Assembly: GCF_004283755.1 (NCBI RefSeq)
Contig: NZ_SHMH01000003.1
Location: 1 to 64,000 of the forward strand
Length of the DNA: 64,000 nucleotides
Direction of reading: 5' to 3'
Source: Pseudoxanthomonas winnipegensis
GTDB lineage: Bacteria; Pseudomonadota; Gammaproteobacteria; Xanthomonadales; Xanthomonadaceae
A model generated the notes under the pieces. That model saw only the letters and a list, made by a program, of their open reading frames with translations. It ran no database searches and was not told the DNA's origin. Position 1 is the stretch's first letter; each line of letters opens with the position of its first letter. Both the position numbers and the translations under genes were made by a program. Of this stretch, positions 38,562-46,944 are shown in pieces.

Positions 38562-40853
38562 TCAGCCCAACAGTTCGAACGTCCCGTGCAGCCCGTCCAC
38601 CTCGGCCGACGGCGCCACCCAGACATCGAAGAGGCCCGGCTCGACCGTGGGCTTGAGATCCTGGCCGATGAAGAGCAGATCGGCGCGGCGCAGGGTGAAC
38701 TCGACCTGCGCGCTGGCGCCGGGCTCCAGGCGGATCTTGCGGAAGTCCTTCAGCTCCTGCACCGGCCGGGTGATGCTGGCCGCGCGGTCGTGCACGTACA
38801 GCTGCACCACTTCCTCGGCCGCGCGGCTGCCGCGGTTGCTGATCGTGGCGCGCACGGTCAGCGCGCCGTCGGCCGGCAGCCGGCCATCGCCGATGTCCAG
38901 CCCGCCGTATTCGATCCGCCCGTAGGTCAGCCCATGGCCGAACGGGAACAGCGCCGAGTTCGGCGCGGTCATGTAGCGCGTCTTGAACGGGCTGAGCTTC
39001 TCCGGCTCCGGATCGGGCCGGCCGGTGGTCTTGTGGTCGTAGTAGTACGGCACCTGGCCGGACTCGCGCGGGAAGCTGACCGGCAGGCGCGCCGACGGCC
39101 CGTGCGCGCCGAACAGCACATCGCACAGCCCCAGGCCCGAACGCGAGCCCAGGTACCAGCCCACCAGCACCGCCTGCGCCTTGGGCGCCAGCTTGCCCAG
39201 CGCCAGCGCGCGGCCGTTGCCCAGCACCACCACCACCGGCTTGCCGGTGGCCGCGACCGCGTCGAGCAGGTCCTGCTGCACCTGGGGCACGGTGATCGAG
39301 GTGCGCGAACGCGCCTCGCCCGAGTCGTCGCGCGATTCGCCGATGGCCATCACGACCACGTCGGCCGCGCGCGCGGCGGCTACCGCCTCCTGCACGCCGC
39401 CGGCCAGCGGCTTCTGGTAGCCGCAGCCTGCAACCACCTGCAGCAGCGAAGGATCGGCCAGCGTCTGCTTCATGCCGGTGGCCAGGTCGCTGCCCGTATC
39501 GTCGCCCTCGAACAGCGTCCACGGGCCCTTGGTGCTGTCCCAGTCCTGCGCCAGCGGGCCGATCAGGGCGATGCGCTGGCCGCTGGTGCGCAGCGGCAGC
39601 ACGTCGTCCTCGTTCTTCAGCAGCACTACCGACTTGCGCGCGGCCTCGCGCGCCAGCTCCAGCGTCTCGGGCAGGCGCTGGCGCGAGGGCGCCGATGGCT
39701 TGATCCGGCGGAAGGGATCGTCGAACAGACCCAGCTGCGCCTTGAGCTGCAGCACGCGCCGCACCGAGCGGTCGACCACCGCCATCGGCACCTCGCCGCT
39801 TTCCACCAGTGAGGGCAGGTGCTTGAGGTAGAGCGCGCTCTGCATGCTCATGTCCACGCCGGCCAGGATCGCCAGCCGCGCCGCATCGCGCCCGTCGCGG
39901 GCGAAGCCATGGGCGATCAGTTCCTCATCGCCGGTGTAGTCGGAGACGACCACGCCGGTGAAGTCCCATTCGCCGCGCAGCACATCGTCCAGCAGCCAGT
40001 GGTTGGCCGTGGCCGGGATGCCGGAGATCTCGTTGAACGAGGCCATCGTGGTCATCGCCCCGGCGTCGAAGCCGGCCTGGAACGGCGGGAAATAGGTCTG
40101 CCGCAGCACGCGTTCGGACACGTCGGTGGTGTTGTAGTCCAGGCCGCCTTCGGCCGCGCCGTAGGCGCAGAAATGCTTGGGGCAGGCGACCACGGCCTCG
40201 GGGTCGGCCAGGCCGCGCTCGCCCTGGAAGCCGTGCACGCGCGCGGCCGCCATGCGCCTGCCCAGCAGCACGTCCTCGCCGCTGCCTTCCACGCCGCGGC
40301 CCCAGCGCGCGTCGCGGGCGATGTCCACCATCGGCGCGAAGGTCCAGTCGATGCCGACCGCCGATGCTTCCATCGCCGCCGCGCGCGCGGTGCGCCGGGC
40401 CAGCTCCGGCTCGAAGCTGGCCGCCTCGCCCAGCGGCACCGGGAACACCGTGGTGAAGCCATGGATGACGTCGGCGGCGAACAGCATCGGGATCTTCAGC
40501 CGGCTCTGCATGGCGGCCTTCTGCAGGCGCTCGTGCCAGAGCACGTTGGAGCTGTTGAACACGCCGGTCAGCTGGCCGGCCTTGACCGCGGCCACCTGCG
40601 CCGACACTGCCGAGGTGTTGCTGATCGGGTTGGCCGCCGCGGCCGCACCGTTCTGGCTGGCCGAGGCCATCAGAGTCAGCTGGCCGGCCTTCTCGACCAG
40701 GCTCATGCGGCCGATCAGGTCGTCGATGAAGGCCGGTGTCTTCGCGCCGTCGCGCGCGCGGCCCAGCGCAAGGCCCATCGGCAGTTGCGAGAGCAGGGTG
40801 GCCGCGCCCGCGGCGGTAAGCAGCTGTCGCCGCGTGATTCGGTGTTGGGTCAT
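38562..40853 (-). CDS. bglX: Glycoside hydrolase family 3 beta-glucosidase, Tat-exported
   Basis: Beta-glucosidase/exo-glycosidase of 763 aa (GH3). The N-terminus has a twin-arginine signal (ITRRQLLTAAGAATLL), so export folded to the periplasm is predicted. The catalytic nucleophile Asp is in VVVSDYTGDEEL; the (alpha/beta)6 domain (NEDDVLPLRTSG, ALIGPLAQDW) and the C-terminal fibronectin-III-like domain (LYVHDRAASITRPVQELKDF) follow, the same order as E. coli BglX. A LacI-type operator lies 63 bp upstream. It should release glucose or other sugars from beta-linked oligosaccharides. ATG at 40853 chosen for the Tat signal. Confidence 0.92.
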   Translation of the reverse strand: MTQHRITRRQLLTAAGAATLLSQLPMGLALGRARDGAKTPAFIDDLIGRMSLVEKAGQLTLMASASQNGAAAAANPISNTSAVSAQVAAVKAGQLTGVFNSSNVLWHERLQKAAMQSRLKIPMLFAADVIHGFTTVFPVPLGEAASFEPELARRTARAAAMEASAVGIDWTFAPMVDIARDARWGRGVEGSGEDVLLGRRMAAARVHGFQGERGLADPEAVVACPKHFCAYGAAEGGLDYNTTDVSERVLRQTYFPPFQAGFDAGAMTTMASFNEISGIPATANHWLLDDVLRGEWDFTGVVVSDYTGDEELIAHGFARDGRDAARLAILAGVDMSMQSALYLKHLPSLVESGEVPMAVVDRSVRRVLQLKAQLGLFDDPFRRIKPSAPSRQRLPETLELAREAARKSVVLLKNEDDVLPLRTSGQRIALIGPLAQDWDSTKGPWTLFEGDDTGSDLATGMKQTLADPSLLQVVAGCGYQKPLAGGVQEAVAAARAADVVVMAIGESRDDSGEARSRTSITVPQVQQDLLDAVAATGKPVVVVLGNGRALALGKLAPKAQAVLVGWYLGSRSGLGLCDVLFGAHGPSARLPVSFPRESGQVPYYYDHKTTGRPDPEPEKLSPFKTRYMTAPNSALFPFGHGLTYGRIEYGGLDIGDGRLPADGALTVRATISNRGSRAAEEVVQLYVHDRAASITRPVQELKDFRKIRLEPGASAQVEFTLRRADLLFIGQDLKPTVEPGLFDVWVAPSAEVDGLHGTFELLG

Positions 40854-40915
40854 GCCGCTCCCTCCAGGGCTTAAGCGTGTTCGGGCCACGTAGGTGGCGG
40901 GGTCAGGTGGTGAAA

Positions 40916-40929
40916 TGTAATCGTTTACA
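40916..40929. promoter_or_regulatory. LacI-family operator upstream of bglX
   Basis: TGTAATCGTTTACA is a 14-bp palindrome matching at 12 positions with a central CG, the pattern of LacI/GalR operators, in an otherwise GC-rich region. It lies between the divergent bglX and pncC genes, 63 bp from the bglX ATG. The regulator gene is not in the window. Confidence 0.65.
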
Positions 40930-41026
40930 CGGAAAACGCACGCGGCATCGCACGATGCCGCGCCCGATCGGGCCGGGTCCGACGATCTGGGATACTGGAA
41001 CGGACCTGCCTGACCCTGGACGCCCC

Positions 41027-41518
41027 ATGCCGCCTTCCGATGCCGAACTGACCCAACTGGCCACCGCGGTCGGCCAGCGCCTGCACGAGCAGCGCGACCG
41101 CCTGGTCACCGCCGAGAGCTGCACCGGCGGCTGGATCGCCAAGGCCATGACCGACATCGCCGGCTCCTCGGCCTGGTTCGACTGCGGCATGGCCGCCTAC
41201 AGCTACGAGGCCAAGCAGGCGATGCTGGGCGTGCGCCCGCAAACGCTGGAGACCTTCGGCGCGGTCAGCCGCGAGACGGTGATCGAGATGGTCTCCGGCG
41301 CGCTGGTCAATTCCGGCGCCAGCGTGGCCGTGGCGGTGACCGGCATCGCCGGCCCCGGCGGCGGCAGCGAGGACAAGCCGGTGGGCACGGTGTGGATCGG
41401 CTGGAAGCGGCGCGGCGGCTACGCCCGCGCCCAGGTGTTCCACTTCGACGGCGACCGCGACGCGGTGCGCCGCCAGACCGTGGCCGCGGCGTTGAGCGGG
41501 CTGGGTCAGGCGCTGTGA
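41027..41518 (+). CDS. pncC: Nicotinamide-nucleotide amidohydrolase PncC (CinA C-terminal domain)
   Basis: Enzyme of 163 aa corresponding to the C-terminal domain of CinA, which deamidates NMN to nicotinate mononucleotide and recycles the pyridine ring of NAD. Family motifs TAESCTGGWIAKAMTDI, SYEAKQAMLGV and VTGIAGPGGGSEDKPVGTVW are all present. ATG at 41027 is chosen from the family start; longer readings run through the bglX control region. The ubiB start overlaps the end (GTGA), giving tight coupling. There is no molybdenum-binding CinA N-domain. Confidence 0.9.
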   Translation: MPPSDAELTQLATAVGQRLHEQRDRLVTAESCTGGWIAKAMTDIAGSSAWFDCGMAAYSYEAKQAMLGVRPQTLETFGAVSRETVIEMVSGALVNSGASVAVAVTGIAGPGGGSEDKPVGTVWIGWKRRGGYARAQVFHFDGDRDAVRRQTVAAALSGLGQAL

Positions 41519-43203
41519 ACAAGCCCCACGGCGCGCTGTGGGAGACCCTGTCCACCGTGCGCGACCTGGGGCGCATCCAGGAGATCGCCACGGTGCTGGT
41601 GCGCTACGGCTTCGGCGACGTGGCCCGTCGTATCGGCATGACCGGCGCGCTGGAGAAGGCCGGCCGCCTGCTGCGCCTGGAGCACGCCGAGGAATACCTG
41701 ACCATGTCCACGCCCGAGCGCCTGCGCCGGGCGCTGCAGGAGCTGGGGCCGACCTTCATCAAGCTGGGCCAGATCCTGGCCACGCGCGTGGACCTGCTGG
41801 GGCCGGAGTTCCTGCGCGAACTGGGCCAGCTGCAGAACAACGTGCCGGCGCTGGACTTCGAACTGATCCGCGCGCAGGTGCGCGAGGACCTGGGCGCCGA
41901 GCCCGAGGCAGTGTTCGCCCGTATCGACACCACCGCGCTGGCCGCCGCCTCGCTGGCCCAGACCCACCGCGCCTGGCTCGCCGATGGCACCGCGGTGATC
42001 CTCAAGATCCGCCGGCCTGGCATCCGCGAGACGATCGAGGCCGACCTGCGCCTGCTGGCGCGGCTGGCCGAGATCGTCCAGGCGCGCGCGCCCGAGCTGC
42101 GCCGCTACCGCCCGCGCGAGATGGTGCGGCAGTTCACCGCCTCGCTGCGCAACGAGCTGGACTTCGCCGCCGAATGCCACAACGCCGAGCGCATCGCGGC
42201 CAACTTCGCCGGCCATCCGGAGATGGTCGTGCCCAAGGTCTACTGGGCCTGGACCAGCGAACGCCTGAACGTGCAGGCCTTCGTCGAGGGCATCCCCGGC
42301 GCGGACATCGCCGGGGTGGAGGCCGCCGGCCTGGACCGGCGCGGCCTGGCCCAGGCCGGGGCGGACATCGTGATGAAGATGGTGCTGGAGGACGGCCTGT
42401 TCCACGCCGACCCGCACCCGGGCAACCTGTTCTACCTGCCCGACGGGCGCATCGCGGTGATCGACTTCGGCATGGTCGGTCACGTCAGCGCCCCGCGCCG
42501 GGCGCAGATCGCGCGGCTGCTCTACGGCATGGTGGCCCAGCAGCCGCAGGACGTGGCCGACATCCTGATCGACTGGGCCGGCGATGCCGAGGTGGACGAG
42601 GAGCGCCTGCAGGCCGACATCGACGAGATGATCGACCAGTACCGTGGCCTCCCGCTCAAGGACCTGCGCATGGGCCGGATGCTGCTGGGCATCTCGGCGC
42701 TGCTGCGCGAACACGGCCTGGTGCTGCCGGGCGACCTGGCGCTGATGGTCAAGGCCTTCCTGACCCTGGAAGGCCTTGGCCGCCTGCTGGACCCCGAGTT
42801 CGACATGGCTGGCCAGGCGCGGCCGTTCCTGGAGCGGGCGATGCTGCGGCGCTATGCGCCGCGCCGGCTCGCCCGCCGCGGCCAGCGCGCCCTGGCCGGA
42901 TCGCTGGACCTGCTCGAGGACCTGCCGCGCGAGCTGCGCCGCCTACTGCGCCGCTACGGCCGCGGCAACATCCAGTTGGAGGTGACTAGCCTGCGCCCGT
43001 TCGGCAACCAGTTCGCCCATGCGGTCAACCGGCTGACCATGGGCATCATCACCGCCGCGCTGATCGTGGGCTCCTCGATCGTGATCGACAGCGGTGGCGT
43101 GCCCAGCCGCTTCCGCACCGCCTTGGGGCTGGCCGGCTTCATCGGCGCCGGCCTATGCGGCGTAGTGTTGCTGGTGTGGACCGTGCGCAGCGGACGGCGC
43201 TGA
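41515..43203 (+). CDS. ubiB: Ubiquinone biosynthesis regulatory protein kinase UbiB
   Basis: ABC1/ADCK-family atypical kinase-like ATPase of 562 aa required for ubiquinone synthesis at the inner membrane. The signature GPTFIKLGQILATRVDLL, the Ala-rich loop AAASLAQTHRA, the catalytic DPHPGN and metal-binding VIDFGMV motifs are complete. The last 60 residues contain two hydrophobic helices, the membrane anchor of the family. GTG at 41515 overlaps the pncC stop by 4 bp. Its stop is only 3 bp from the convergent XRE gene, with no terminator between. Confidence 0.95.
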   Translation: MNKPHGALWETLSTVRDLGRIQEIATVLVRYGFGDVARRIGMTGALEKAGRLLRLEHAEEYLTMSTPERLRRALQELGPTFIKLGQILATRVDLLGPEFLRELGQLQNNVPALDFELIRAQVREDLGAEPEAVFARIDTTALAAASLAQTHRAWLADGTAVILKIRRPGIRETIEADLRLLARLAEIVQARAPELRRYRPREMVRQFTASLRNELDFAAECHNAERIAANFAGHPEMVVPKVYWAWTSERLNVQAFVEGIPGADIAGVEAAGLDRRGLAQAGADIVMKMVLEDGLFHADPHPGNLFYLPDGRIAVIDFGMVGHVSAPRRAQIARLLYGMVAQQPQDVADILIDWAGDAEVDEERLQADIDEMIDQYRGLPLKDLRMGRMLLGISALLREHGLVLPGDLALMVKAFLTLEGLGRLLDPEFDMAGQARPFLERAMLRRYAPRRLARRGQRALAGSLDLLEDLPRELRRLLRRYGRGNIQLEVTSLRPFGNQFAHAVNRLTMGIITAALIVGSSIVIDSGGVPSRFRTALGLAGFIGAGLCGVVLLVWTVRSGRR

Positions 43204-43206
43204 GCG

Positions 43207-43419
43207 TTAGATCGGATCGGGGCGATACTCGAGCAGGTCGCCCGGCTGGCATTCCAGCACCCGGCAGATCGCGTCCAGCGTGGCGAAGCGCACACCCTTG
43301 ACGTGGCCCTGTTTGAGCAGGGACAGGTTGGTCTCGCTAATCCCGACCGCATCGGCCAGGTCCTTGGACTTCATCTTGCGCCGCGCCAGCATCACATCGA
43401 GGTTGACGATGATCGGCAT
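43207..43419 (-). CDS. XRE-family helix-turn-helix regulator
   Basis: Small DNA-binding protein of 70 aa, one HTH_3/YozG-like domain (MKSKDLADAVGISETNLSLLKQG then FATLDAICRVLECQPGDLLEY, in overlapping motifs). Such proteins often pair with DUF2975 membrane proteins. It is the last gene of a three-gene unit: the DUF2975 stop and this ATG share one base (TGATG). Its binding site may be the AT-rich CGAAAA...TTTTCG repeat upstream of the unit. Function unknown; autoregulation together with the membrane partner is a plausible model. Confidence 0.85.
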   Translation of the reverse strand: MPIIVNLDVMLARRKMKSKDLADAVGISETNLSLLKQGHVKGVRFATLDAICRVLECQPGDLLEYRPDPI

Positions 43420-43931
43420 CAGACGATGCCCCGCGCATCGTCGGCGGCCTCCGCCGCCAGTTTCATCAGGTGCGCCACGCTGTAGAGGCAGACGCAGGCG
43501 ATGACAGGCAGATAGAGATCGCTGAAGTAGCCGACATCCAGATGGAAGGAGGGCGTCGTGGTGCCATTGAACCCGTCGATGAATCCGTTGACGAAATCCG
43601 GCATTCCGCGGAACAGCGCATACAACAGTGTCGCATGCCCGACCCGGCGAAAAGCCTTGGCGACGGGCAGACTCAGCGCCTCCTCCCGCATCAGGCTGCG
43701 ACCAAGGCCGCGCATCGCCACCAGCGGGAACAGATAGGACAGGCACATGCACACGTCGACCAGCGTCGGCGAGAGATGTCCTTGTGCCTGGCTCAATCGC
43801 CAGGAAGCGAACAGATCGTCGTAGGCCAGCGTCAGAATTTCGACCGCAATGCCGAGCGTTCCGATCCACCACAAGACACGGCCGAGGCGCTCGATCTTCT
43901 CCTGGACCCGTGGTTCGGCCTGTCCGTCCAT
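43419..43931 (-). CDS. DUF2975 family membrane protein
   Basis: Inner membrane protein of 170 aa with four predicted hydrophobic segments (near residues 20-40, 60-80, 95-115 and 135-155). It matches the DUF2975 family, found next to small XRE regulators in many bacteria and without known biochemical role. It overlaps the XRE start by one base and its own ATG overlaps the stop of the upstream 78-residue gene (TAATG), so all three are one translational unit. A sensing or regulator-sequestering role for the membrane protein is inference. Confidence 0.82.
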   Translation of the reverse strand: MDGQAEPRVQEKIERLGRVLWWIGTLGIAVEILTLAYDDLFASWRLSQAQGHLSPTLVDVCMCLSYLFPLVAMRGLGRSLMREEALSLPVAKAFRRVGHATLLYALFRGMPDFVNGFIDGFNGTTTPSFHLDVGYFSDLYLPVIACVCLYSVAHLMKLAAEAADDARGIV

Positions 43932-44167
43932 TAGACGAAGCCTTCGCTGTCTTGTCTCAACCGCAACGCCTCGTGCCGCGGCCTGCGAAGTTCGCGCACG
44001 GCCATGACCGCGAGCGCTAGACCGGCCAGGCCGATGGCGTGGACCAGCACGACACGGCTGTCCGACCCGTCGAACGCCTTCGCTGGCGCCAGCAGCAGGA
44101 TCAGAGCGTAAAAGCCGAGCAGCAGCGTGGAGAGGACGGTCAGGGCGGTACTGGCGACGTGCTTCAT
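43931..44167 (-). CDS. Small two-helix membrane protein
   Basis: Protein of 78 aa with two hydrophobic helices (about residues 5-28 and 40-62) and a charged C-terminus (RELRRPRHEALRLRQDSEGF). I do not recognise the family. It is the first gene of the XRE/DUF2975 unit, divergent from lexA, and overlaps the DUF2975 start by one base. It probably belongs to the same membrane-linked regulatory unit. Confidence 0.7.
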   Translation of the reverse strand: MKHVASTALTVLSTLLLGFYALILLLAPAKAFDGSDSRVVLVHAIGLAGLALAVMAVRELRRPRHEALRLRQDSEGFV

Positions 44168-44212
44168 GCGTTGTCTCCGGTGGATGATGGATGCTTTGCT
44201 AGAATTAATTTA

Positions 44213-44234
44213 CGAAAAACATAAATTATTTTCG
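44213..44234 (-). promoter_or_regulatory. AT-rich inverted repeat in the lexA/XRE intergenic region
   Basis: CGAAAA (44213-44218) and TTTTCG (44229-44234) are separated by 10 bases in the only strongly AT-rich stretch of this region. It lies 46-67 bp upstream of the first gene of the XRE/DUF2975 unit and 55 bp or more from lexA. A binding site for the XRE protein is a guess from position. Confidence 0.4.
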
Positions 44235-44251
44235 AAACCTGTCAACACCGC

Positions 44252-44286
44252 TTGCTCCTTATTTCTCTTAGTAGTATTACTACTAA
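44252..44286 (+). promoter_or_regulatory. lexA promoter with Xanthomonas-type LexA (SOS) box
   Basis: TTGCTC (44252-44257) and TATTAC (44275-44280) are 17 bp apart. The perfect palindrome TTAGTAGTA-T-TACTACTAA (44268-44286) covers the -10 box and differs by one centre base from the TTAGTAGTAATACTACTAA LexA box described in Xanthomonas. It ends 2 bp before the lexA ATG, so transcription should start about base 44287-44289, giving an almost leaderless mRNA. Confidence 0.85.
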
Positions 44287-44288
44287 CC

Positions 44289-44936
44289 ATGGAGCTCACC
44301 TACACCCAGCAGACCATCCTGGCCCTGATCGCCGAGCGGCTCGAGGCCGACGGCATGCCGCCCTCGCAGACCGAGATCGCCCGCGCGCTGGGCTTCAAGG
44401 GCGTGCGCGCCGCGCAGTACCACCTGGAGGCCCTGGAGGCCGCCGGCGCCATCGAGCGCATCCCCGGCCGGGCACGCGGCATCCGCCTGCTGCACGCGCC
44501 GCAGCCGGCCCAGGCCGCGATGCAGTTCGCGCCGGCCAACGACGATGCCTCCGCCCTGCGCTTGCCGGTGCTGGGCCGGGTCGCGGCCGGCGCGCCAATC
44601 GGCGCCGACGCCGACCATCACGACTACGTGGTGCTGGACCGGGTGTTCTTCTCGCCCTCGCCGGACTACCTGCTGAAGGTCAAGGGCGATTCGATGCGCG
44701 ATGAGGGCATCTTCGACGGCGACCTGATCGGCGTGCACCGCACCGGCGAGGCGCGCAGCGGCCAGATCGTGGTGGCGCGCATCGATGAGGAGATCACCGT
44801 CAAGCTGCTGAAGATCGGCCGCGACTCGATCCGCCTGTTGCCGCGCAACCCCGACTACTCGCCCATCGACGTACGCCCGGACCAGGACTTCGCCATCGAA
44901 GGCCTGTACTGCGGCCTGGTGCGGCCGAACCGGTGA
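44289..44936 (+). CDS. lexA: LexA repressor
   Basis: Self-cleaving SOS repressor of 215 aa. The N-terminal winged HTH (PPSQTEIARALGFKGVRAAQYHL) is followed by the S24 protease domain with cleavage site Ala100-Gly101, nucleophile Ser135 (KGDSMRDEG) and general base Lys172. It binds the palindrome overlapping its own promoter. The start is ATG 44289; no ribosome site exists because the operator occupies the space, so translation is probably leaderless. recA and recX follow on the same strand, the xanthomonad lexA-recA-recX cluster. Confidence 0.95.
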   Translation: MELTYTQQTILALIAERLEADGMPPSQTEIARALGFKGVRAAQYHLEALEAAGAIERIPGRARGIRLLHAPQPAQAAMQFAPANDDASALRLPVLGRVAAGAPIGADADHHDYVVLDRVFFSPSPDYLLKVKGDSMRDEGIFDGDLIGVHRTGEARSGQIVVARIDEEITVKLLKIGRDSIRLLPRNPDYSPIDVRPDQDFAIEGLYCGLVRPNR

Positions 44937-45109
44937 TGTCCCACGTTTCCGTCCGGACTTTTCCGACCCGCGACGGCGGCATCGCCCGCTGCCCGCGGCC
45001 AGGCGCACGGCGCACCGTTGCAGCACGGCTCGCCGATGTCTCAATCCGTGCGATCCACCTGCTCTAGATTGCTCCCATCACCTCACCACACCTTCCAAGG
45101 ACACTGACA

Positions 45110-46144
<1,035 letters not shown>

Positions 46145-46308
46145 TTGCATCCGTTCCTCGCAGGTCGGCGCTGCTGTCAGTGGCGGCGCCGGCCTGTGCG
46201 GGGCGACCTTCCAAGACCGAGTACGACGGCGGCGCCCTCGCGGGCGGCGCCGTTCTGCGTTCGGGATGGGACGGATCGGCTCCGACGCCGGCGTCCGGTT
46301 GTCCGGCC

Positions 46309-46830
46309 ATGGATGAGCACGACGCGCCCGATGTGTCCGACGCGGCCGTGGCGGAGCAGGGCGCCAGGCCGCGCCGTCGCCGGCCCGAGCCCACGCCGGT
46401 CCAGCGCGCCCTGTCGCTGCTGGTCCGCCGCGAGCATTCGCGCAAGGAGCTGACCCGCAAGCTGACCGCGCGCGGCGTCCAGGCCGAGGAGGCCCGCGCC
46501 GCCGTCGAGCGCCTGGCGAGGGAGGGCTGGCAGGACGACGCCCGGTTCGCCGAGTCCCTGGTCCGCAGCCGGGTGGCCGCCGGCTACGGCCCACGCTACA
46601 TCCAGGTCGAGCTGGAAACCCATGGCCTGGACGCGGCCCAGGTGGACAAGGCCCTGGCCAGTTTCGAGGGCGACTGGCGCGAGCTGGCCCGCGACCTGGT
46701 CGCCCGGCGCTTCGGCCCCGAGCGGCTGGAAGACCTGGCCGCCCAGCGCAAGGCGGCCGACCTGCTGCTGCGGCGCGGCTTCGACGGCGAGGCGGTGCGT
46801 GCGGTCCTGCGCGGGCTGCCGGAGGACTGA
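46309..46830 (+). CDS. recX: Regulatory protein RecX
   Basis: RecA inhibitor of 173 aa that binds inside RecA filaments. The three-helix repeats typical of the family are visible ([59 protein letters not shown] and so on). The N-terminal 25 residues are acidic then Arg-rich. ATG 46309 is chosen for family length. The 164-bp gap from recA holds the GC hairpin ACGGCG...CGCCGT (46223-46252), a possible attenuator reducing recX readthrough. Confidence 0.9.
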   Translation: MDEHDAPDVSDAAVAEQGARPRRRRPEPTPVQRALSLLVRREHSRKELTRKLTARGVQAEEARAAVERLAREGWQDDARFAESLVRSRVAAGYGPRYIQVELETHGLDAAQVDKALASFEGDWRELARDLVARRFGPERLEDLAAQRKAADLLLRRGFDGEAVRAVLRGLPED

Positions 46831-46944
46831 GCCGCCCGGCTTTGTTACCCTTTGCGGTTCAAGGTTGTCTCAGGGCAGGTCGCATCCATCTAGAGGGGAT
46901 CCGCGGCCTGTTTTGCCAGCCGCTCGCCCACTGCCCGCGCCCAC

